Source: Lingula anatina (Eukaryota > Brachiopoda > Lingulata > Lingulida > Lingulidae). From it: 35,152 nt of DNA. This document shows, piece after piece, positions 21,639 to 30,596 of this stretch. A model generated the notes under the pieces. The model was not told where the DNA came from, did not search any database, and worked only from the letters and a program-made list of their open reading frames with translations. Where the stretch lies: assembly GCF_001039355.2 (NCBI RefSeq), contig NW_019775600.1:176384-211535 (forward strand), in the 5' to 3' direction. Each line of letters begins with the position of its first letter. Position 1 is the stretch's first letter. A program made the translations under genes and the position numbers.

Positions 21639-22906
21639 ATTGATCATGCCAAGTTATTAAGTTGACTAAGTACATTTATCTCATTAATGGTAATTAACCT
21701 TATATTTATTTTCATTTTCAGGATTTAAAGACACCTTGGTTCTCCATTTTAACCTCCATGCCATTCTGGGCAATCCTGATGGCTCACATGTGCAATAACT
21801 GGGGGTTCTACACACTCCTGACCACCCTGCCTAAATACATGAGAGAAATCCTCAAGTTTGATATAGCACAGGTGAGGGTCAGATGTGTGTTGGTGTTGGT
21901 TTTCAGGTTATTCTGCTTTCTCAAGGACATTTCTACTCTCAGTCAAGTCACTGCAGATTATTTTCTATAGGCATAGTTTGTTTTGAAATTTGGGGAAATT
22001 GCAGTTTTTTTTTTTTAAATTTTGTTTATAAGCAAAACTTGTTCAAATTTAGTGTTTTTTTTTCAAATGAATATCAGCTTTATATATATATTAAATTTTT
22101 TTTTTTAAACAGAATGGCTTCCTGTCGGCTGTGCCATATCTGTGCATGTGGATTATAGGAAATGTATCAGGGATATCGGCTGATTATTTACGTCATAATA
22201 AAATACTGTCAACAACTGCAGTGAGAAAACTCTACAATGGCTTAGGTGAGATTTATACTCATTTACCTATGTGTGCATGTCTGCGTGGGTGGGTGCGTGC
22301 TTGTTTGTTTGTGCCAATGTTATTGTGGAGGAAGTGAGATGTTCACTTCATCCTGTAGCAATAGACCTGTCTACCTTTTTATTTATCAAGGTCTGTAGTC
22401 AACAATTTCAAAAGGAGTGAAAGTTCTTTTCCTGACCTAATGACCTTAATTTGTATCTCTTTACTTAGTGTTCCCAATTTGAGAAAAAGCATAAAACCTC
22501 TGTCAGAGTTTTCTTTCTGGTCACTGTTCTTTCCCCTCAAACCCCCTCACCACAGGCCAAGTGCCTGTGTTTCTGTTTGTCTTTTATTGGATACAAGTGA
22601 TCCTTATACTGTAAAATCTCTCTCTCAATCTCTCTCTGTCTCTCTTTCTCCCTCTCTCTCTCTCCCTGTCTCTCTCTCTCAGCTGCCTACATGTTTTTTT
22701 TTTGTATTTACTTCAGGTTTGATGTTTCCAGCAGTTTTCTTAATATGTGTAACTATCATAAAATGCAACCACATTCTGGCTGTCTTGTTCCTCTCCATGG
22801 CAGTGGGGTTAGAAGGCATGATCTACGCAGGGTTTAATGTCAACCACCTTGATATTGCTCCAGCATATGCAGGTGAGGACTAGAGTGCAACCACAACAAT
22901 AACAAC

Positions 22907-22954
<48 letters not shown>

Positions 22955-25900
22955 CAGGTTAAGGTTGTAATGGAAAATTTTGCAAATAATACTTGGTAAA
23001 AAATGAAAATTTAAGTTAAAAGTTTCATTGTGCTAGAATATTTTCATCATCCCAATAACTTGTATTATTACATTATATGAAAGTAGTGAAAGTGATCAGG
23101 AGTTATTGTCATTGTACAGTAGGAACTTGTCAAGTGTGTTATTGTTTTGTTGGAATATTTCAACAGTTTTAAGTATTAAGATGGTATAAATATATAAATA
23201 TGCTTAAACATTTTAACCATCTGTTAACAATGTTATTATCCCTATCAGGTTTAGTGATTGTATCTTTGATGAAAATGTGGAGGTTGAAAGGAGGGAGAAA
23301 AGGAAAAAGTGTGGTTGTTGAGCCAGTATGATAATGTGTTAGTTGAGACAAGGTGTAAAATGGGGCAGTATGGTTGTTGAGCCAGTATGTTCACTGATAA
23401 TGTGTTAGTTGAGACAGCATTTTAATCAAAGCAGCTGTGCAAAAATTACAGAAGGAGAAGCTGTTATGTAATAATATTGCTGTTCATATAACAGAGTAAT
23501 TTCACTGCTACATTTATCAGCTGGGATTGTTTCAGGAACTTTGTATGGCCTCACCAATCTGGCAGCCACAATTCCAGGTTTTCTAGGGCCACAGGTTGTT
23601 GGTATACTTACAGACAATAATGTAAGCATATGGAGTACACTGGGCCTAGTTACACTCAACCTGTACCTAAGCCATCACAAGCTTGCAGTAAAAATATCCA
23701 AGATTTGTTTTTGTCCCCTTTTTTTTGCTGTGCACACTTAGTGGCCTGAAAGCAAATTTCAGGTTGTTGGTAATCTTACAAATGATACTGCAAGCAAATT
23801 GATTGTCCTTAGCTGCATATATCATGTCCTTAGCCTGGTTATCCACATGTATCTAAGGCTTTTTAAGCTAGCTTGCAGTAAAAATAGCTATGCTTTGTAA
23901 ATTTTTTTTCCATTTTTTTTTTTTTTTTTGTGACTGTACATAATTACTAGCCTCATAAAGCAAATCTTCTGCTGTTTTTAAGGTTGTGCTCCACCTGCTC
24001 AGTGAACAGCATAATTAACTCTCTCTGTTACTTGAGATCTCTCTGTTACTTGCAATTTCTCTCTGTAACTTAATTGCGATCTCTCTCTCTCTGTTACTTG
24101 ACATCCTGTGGATTTTTCCCCCCTTTTTGTCATTGCTAGCCTTCTATTCTGCTGGGAGCTTACAAAATCTTTATTTAATGTAAATTTGATCAATTTCTTT
24201 CATTATTTTCTGTAATGTAGATCTTGGGAACTCCACTAGAAATCCTAATTGATGTGTGACAACATAAAGTCTGTAAGATCTTTATCTCATTTGTATTACT
24301 GTTCTTTCATTTATTTCACTGCAACATTTCCAACAGTAGTCACTGCTTTAAAATTAATTCTACTTTTATTTATTTGACATCTTATATTTTTTCATGTGTA
24401 TATTTTATCCACAGGACCTATTACCACCTTCATTGCCTGTTACTTTGATCTTCTCCTTTAACCATACTCATTGCTTTCTTTGGCCCTCTCTTGTCCCACT
24501 CAGTTCCTGTTTTATTTTTCCCTACAATGGACATTATCTTCTAGCCTATAAAAGGGTCCTATGTCATTTCTTTCTGTATGGAGTGCAATATTATTAAATT
24601 AATAACTCATCTTGTGTTACTCTTATACTGGTATATGTTAACTAATCAATCTTCTTTAACTGCATTGCACTTTATTCACTATCTCTGTTCACATTTGTTC
24701 TGTATTTCGTGAACATGTACATTTCTATAATTTTAAACGTTTTATGTAGGTTTTCACAATATGTTTTAAACCTGGCTTAACTGGTTTATACATATACCAG
24801 TACATGTGTAATTGTCCCATTTTGCTCGCAAGTAACCAATGTCCTTATTTATCTTTTCTCCACCAAGAATACCATGTGTCAGTGGCACAAGGCACTTTAC
24901 ATAGCCTCAGGTATATATGCATTTGGAGCCATCTTCTATGCGATCTTTGGTTCTGGTGCAGAACAGAGATGGGCCAAAAAGCCGCTCTACCAAGCCAAGA
25001 ACCTTCAAGATACATTGACAAACCACGACAGCACTCAATTACACAGGGCCGGCGGGGGTCATGTTCCGCCGTTTTCGTCACTGCATCGAAACAACATGCC
25101 CTAAGGGGGTAGCACAATTAGGGACTCCTAGACTATGGCAATGTCTAAAAGAGCATTGCTGGAATGTAAATTGGGCTCTTTTTAGAGTTATTCGTGTACT
25201 TAAGAGCTATATACGTTTGTACTGGTGCCCTCTGAGAGATTGATTGCGATTAATAATGATCATTTAAAAGTCACATAAGTGGACCAAATGGAGGCCCTGT
25301 GCTTGTCACATGGTCAGATAATCAACTTCCACCCAAACTAGGGGAGTCACTAGTGAAAGCAAGCTAAAAACTCCAATAGTGTAATAATGTGTTGGGACCT
25401 CACCTAATGTACTGGTACATAATACATAAGTTAAAGCTTGATGTGAAAAACTGATTTTTTTGTAAGCCCAGCTATCAGGGATAAGATTGTTTAACTGTCA
25501 GCAGATTTCCAACTTTTTGGGAGTCCCAAAAAAATTAAATTAAAGGTGGATTTTAAGGCTAGTAGGGAGTATTTCAAAATATAGAATTGCATGTTTCTCT
25601 AACAGCTTATGACCTATTATCATATTATCTGTGTCCTTTTAAACCAAATGCTAAATCATTGAATCAAATTTCTGGGCCACTTTTTAAATTTTGATTAAAG
25701 GTATTGAAAAGTTTCGTATGTCTCAAGGTGACTTTTAATTGTGTCATAATTATTTAAAACAAGAGGACATCATGTAATCTAAGTAGAAAAAATCACTCAG
25801 TATTCTTATTTGTATGAAAAATTTCAGAAAATATTGTTTTAGCTGATTGTACAGTTCATAATTAAAGGTTTCCAATAAAATTACAAATATTTCTTGATGC

Positions 25901-26487
25901 AAAGTTAAAAAATCAGGACTTGAAAGTGTCTATATGTGTCATTTTGAAGGACAATTGTAAGCTGCAGAGCCAGCATTTATAAGCTTGGAATGTGTTAGTT
26001 GAGCCAATTTGTAAGAATATGTTTGTTGAAGCAATAGGTAAACATTAAGTGAGTTTGCTAAAATGGTCCGTTAGTCCAGACAAAGTGCTGACTGAGACTA
26101 TGGCACTTTAGACTGTGCAGATCAAAGGTGAGTCCGTGGGTAAATTAAGTCAGTGCAATATAATATGTTACCTGATATGTTAAGAGAATGCATTAGTTGA
26201 GACAAGGTGTCAGGTGAGGCAGTGTGGTAGTTGAGCCAGAGTGTTCAGTGTGAATGCATAAGAAGAGAATGCTTTTAGTGTGACAGTCTGATAATTGTGG
26301 TAGTTTGGTACAACACAAAACAATAGCTGTACGTAATATTTTGACATGGGCTTCGTAACTCGAAAGCATCACGTATTGCAAATAGCGATATCACATAGAG
26401 GCTACAGTGTATTATATNAATTTTGTTTATAAGCAAAACTTGTTCAAATTTAGTGTTTTTTTTTCAAATGAATATCAGCTTTATATA

Positions 26488-26531
<44 letters not shown>

Positions 26532-27331
26532 TTTTTTTTTTTAAACAGAATGGCTTCCTGTCGGCTGTGCCATATCTGTGCATGTGGATTATAGGAAATG
26601 TATCAGGGATATCGGCTGATTATTTACGTCATAATAAAATACTGTCAACAACTGCAGTGAGAAAACTCTACAATGGCTTAGGTGAGATTTATACGTACTC
26701 ATTTACCTATGTGTGCATGTCTGCGTGGGTGGGTGCGTGCTTGTTTGTTTGTGCCAATGTTATTGTGGAGGAAGTGAGATATTCACTTCATCCTGTAGCA
26801 ATAGACCTGTCTACCTTTTTATTTATCAAGGTCTGTAGTCAACAATTTCAAAAGGAGTGAAAGTTCTTTTCCTGACCTAATGACCTTAATTTGTATCTCT
26901 TTACTTAGTGTTCCCAATTTGAGAAAAAGCATAAAACCTCTGTCAGAGTTTTCTTTCTGGTCACTGTTCTTTCCCCTCAAACCCCCTCACCACAGGCCAA
27001 GTGCCTGTGTGTCTGTTTGTCTTTTATTGGATACAAGTGATCCTTATACTGTAAAATCTCTCTCTCAATCTCTCTCTGTCTCTCTTTCTCCCTCTCTCTC
27101 TCTCCCTGTCTCTCTCTCTCATCTGCCTACATGTATTTTTGTATTTACTTCAGGTTTGATGTTTCCAGCAGTTTTCTTAATATGTGTAACTATCATAAAA
27201 TGCAACCATGTTCTGGCCGTCTTGTTCCTCTCCATGGCGGTGGGTTTAGAAGGCATGATCTATGCAGGGTTTAATGTCAACCACCTTGATATTGCTCCAG
27301 CATATGCAGGTGAGGACTAGAGTGCAACCAC

Positions 27332-27385
<54 letters not shown>

Positions 27386-30300
27386 CAGGTTATGGTTGTA
27401 ATGGAAAATTTTGCAAATAATACTTGGTAAAAAATGAAAATTTAAATTAAAAGTTTTATTGTGCTAGAATATTTTCATCATCCCAATAACTTGTATTATT
27501 ATATTATATGAAAGTAGTGAAAGTGATCAGGAGTTATTGTCATTGTACAGTATGTACTTGTCAAGTGTGTTGTTGTTTTGTTGGAATATTTCAACAGTTT
27601 TAAGTATTAAGATGGTATAAATATATAGATATGCTTAAACATTTTAACCATCTGTTAACAATGTTATTATCCCTATCAGGTTTAGTGATTGTATCTTTGA
27701 TGAAAATGCGGTGGTTGAAAGGAGGGAGAAAAGGAAAAAGTGTGGTTGTTGAGCCAGTATGATAATGTGTTAGTTGAGACAAGGTGTAAAATGGGGCAGT
27801 ATGGTTGTTGAGCCAGTATGTTCACTGATAATGTGTTAGTTGAGACAGCATTTTAATCAAAGCAGCTGTGCAAAAATTACAGAAGGAGAAGCTGTTATGT
27901 AATAATATTGCTGTTCATATAACAGAGTCATTTCACTGCTACATTTATCAGCTGGGATTGTTTCAGGAACTTTGTATGGCCTCACCAATCTGGCAGCCAC
28001 AATTCCAGGTTTTCTAGGGCCACAGGTTGTTGGTATACTTACAGACAATAATGTAAGCATATGGAAGGCACTGGGCCTACATGTAGTTACACTGAACCTG
28101 TTCCTAAACCTTTACAAGCTTGCAGTAAAAATATCCAAGATTTGTTTCCCCCCCCCCCCTTTTTTTTTTTCACTGTGCATACTTAGTGGCCTAAAAGCAA
28201 ATTTCAGGTTGTTGGTATTCTTACAAATGATAATGCAAGCAAATAAAATGTTCAGAGCAGCATGTGTCATGTCCTCAGCCTGGTTATCATCCACTTGTAT
28301 CTAAGGCTTTATAAGCTTGCTGCAAAAATAGCCATGCTTTGTAAAAAATTTTTCATAATTTTTTTTTTATGACTGTACATATTTACTAGCCTCATAAAGC
28401 AAATCTTCTGCTGTTTTTGAGACTGTACTTCACCTGGTCAGTGAACAGCATATTTAACTCTCTCTGTTACTTGCGATTTCTCTCTGTCACTTGCGATCGC
28501 TCTCTCTAGCTGTTACTTGACTTCCTGTGGATTTTTCTTCCTTTTTGTCATTGCTAGCTTTCTGTCCTCCTGGGAGCTGACAAAATCTTTATTTAATGTA
28601 AATTTGATGAATTTCTGTCATTGTATTCTTTAACGTAGATCTTGGAGACGTCATTAGAAATCCTAATTGATGTGTGACAACATAAGGTCTGTAAGATCTT
28701 TATCTTATTTGCACTACTGTTGTGTCATTTATTTCAGTGCAACATTCCCAACAATTGTCACTGCTTGGAAATTAATATTACTATTTTTTTTTTACATTTT
28801 ATATTTTTTTCATATATATGTTTTATCCACAGGACCTCTTACCGCCTTCATTGCCTGTTACTTTGATCTTCTCCTTTAACCATACTCATTGCTTTCTTTG
28901 GCCCTCTCTTGTCCCACTCAGTTCCTTTTTTATTTTTCTGTACATTGGACATTATCTTCTAGATTCCCATGTCTTTTCATTCCATATGGAGTGCAATATT
29001 ATTAAATTAATAATTCATCTTGTGTTACTCTTATACTGGTATATGTTAACTAACCAATCTTCTTTAACTGCATTGCACTTTATTCACTATCTCTGTTCAC
29101 ATTTGTTCTGTATTAAGTGAACATGTACATTTCTATAATTTTAAACATTTTATGTATGTTTTCACAATATGTTTTAAACCTGGCTTAATGGGTCTATACA
29201 CATACCGGTACATGTGTAATTGTCCCATTTTTCTTCCAAGTAACCAATGTCCTTATTTATCTTTTCTCCACCAAGAATACCATGTGTCAGTGGCACAAGG
29301 CACTTTACATAGCCTCAGGTATATATGCATTTGGAGCCATCTTCTACGCGATCTTTGGTTCTGGTGCAGAACAGAGATGGGCCAAAAAGCCGCTCTACCA
29401 AGCCAAGAATGTTCAAGATACCTTGACAAACCAGGACAGCACTCAATTACAGAGGGCTGGCGGGGGTCATGTCCCGTCGTTTTCGTCACTGCATCGAAAC
29501 AACATGCCCCAAGAGGGCGGCACAATTAGGGACTCCTAGACTATGGAAATGCCTAAAAGACCATTGCTGGAATGTAATTTTCAGAGTTATTCGTGTACTT
29601 AGGAGCTATATATGTTTGTACTGGTGCCCTTTGAGAGATCAATTGCAATTATCAGTTATTATGTAAAAGTTACATAAATGCAAGGGCGATAAGATTCTCC
29701 GAATATCGGCAGATTTCCAACTTTTTTTTGGTGGTGTTGATGCTTTCAACAGTAATAGGATTTTTCTGACTATCCGTGGATTTCTAAATTTTAGAGATGG
29801 ATTTTTAGTTTAGGGAGCATTTCAAAATTTTGAATTGTATGTTTCTCTAACAGCTTATGACCTCTAACAGCTTATGACTTTTAATTTTGTCATAATTATT
29901 TAAAACAAGAGGACATCATGTAATCTAAGTAGAGATAGTAAAAATCACTCAATATTATTTCTTTGAAAAATTTCAGAAAATATTGTTTTATCTGATTGTA
30001 CAGTTCATAAAGGTTTCCAATAAAATTACAAATATTTCTTGATGCAAAGTTAGAAAAAAAATTCTGCATGTGCCATTTGAGTGACAATCACAAGCTGCAG
30101 AGCCAGCATTTTTAAGCTTAGAATGTGTTAGTTGAGCCCAATTGTAAGGCAAAAATATGTTTTTGTTGAAGCAATTTGTAAACATAAAGTGAGTTTGCTA
30201 AAACGGTCCGTTAGCTCAGACAAAGTTCTAGCTGAGACTATGGCACTTTAGACTGTGCAGATTGAAGGTGAGTCAGCAGGTAAATTTAGGCAGTGCATTA

Positions 30301-30561
30301 TCTTACCTGGATTTGTTCAGAGAATGTGTAAGTTGAGACAAGGTGTCAGGTGAGGCAGTGTGGTAGATGAGCCAGGGTGTTCAGTGTGAATGCATTAAAA
30401 GAGAATGCTCTTAGTGTGACAGTGTGATGATTGTGGTAGTTTTGTATAACACAGAACAATAGCTGTTATATTTTAACATGATTGGGCAAGTAATAGAGAA
30501 TCCAGCATATAATTCAATATAACTACAAGCTTGCAATATAAATATTCTGCTTTATTTCTTC

Positions 30562-30596
<35 letters not shown>

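Larger units (their letters stand above)
22017..26351. repeat. Segmental duplication, copy A (about 4.3 kb)
   Basis: From AATTTTGTTTATAAGCAAAA near 22017 this segment matches 26419-30488 in order through exons 8-11, their introns and about 1.2 kb of 3' flank. Exons 8 and 10 look identical, exons 9 and 11 differ by about 4 percent, and introns have many indels. The last about 66 bases before the N at 26418 have no counterpart in copy B. Confidence 0.9.
26419..30488. repeat. Segmental duplication, copy B (about 4.1 kb)
   Basis: It starts directly after the ambiguous base at 26418 with AATTTTGTTTATAAGCAAAA, the point where copy A homology also begins. It carries exons 8B-11B and flank. A (TA)n expansion at about 26484-26528 is specific to this copy. 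Either a real duplication or the second allele of copy A. Confidence 0.9.

Noticed and set aside
24804-25117. Other-frame open frames over exon 11A, and the same over 11B and 11C
   Set aside because: Shadows of the SLC17 frame, which alone matches the family.
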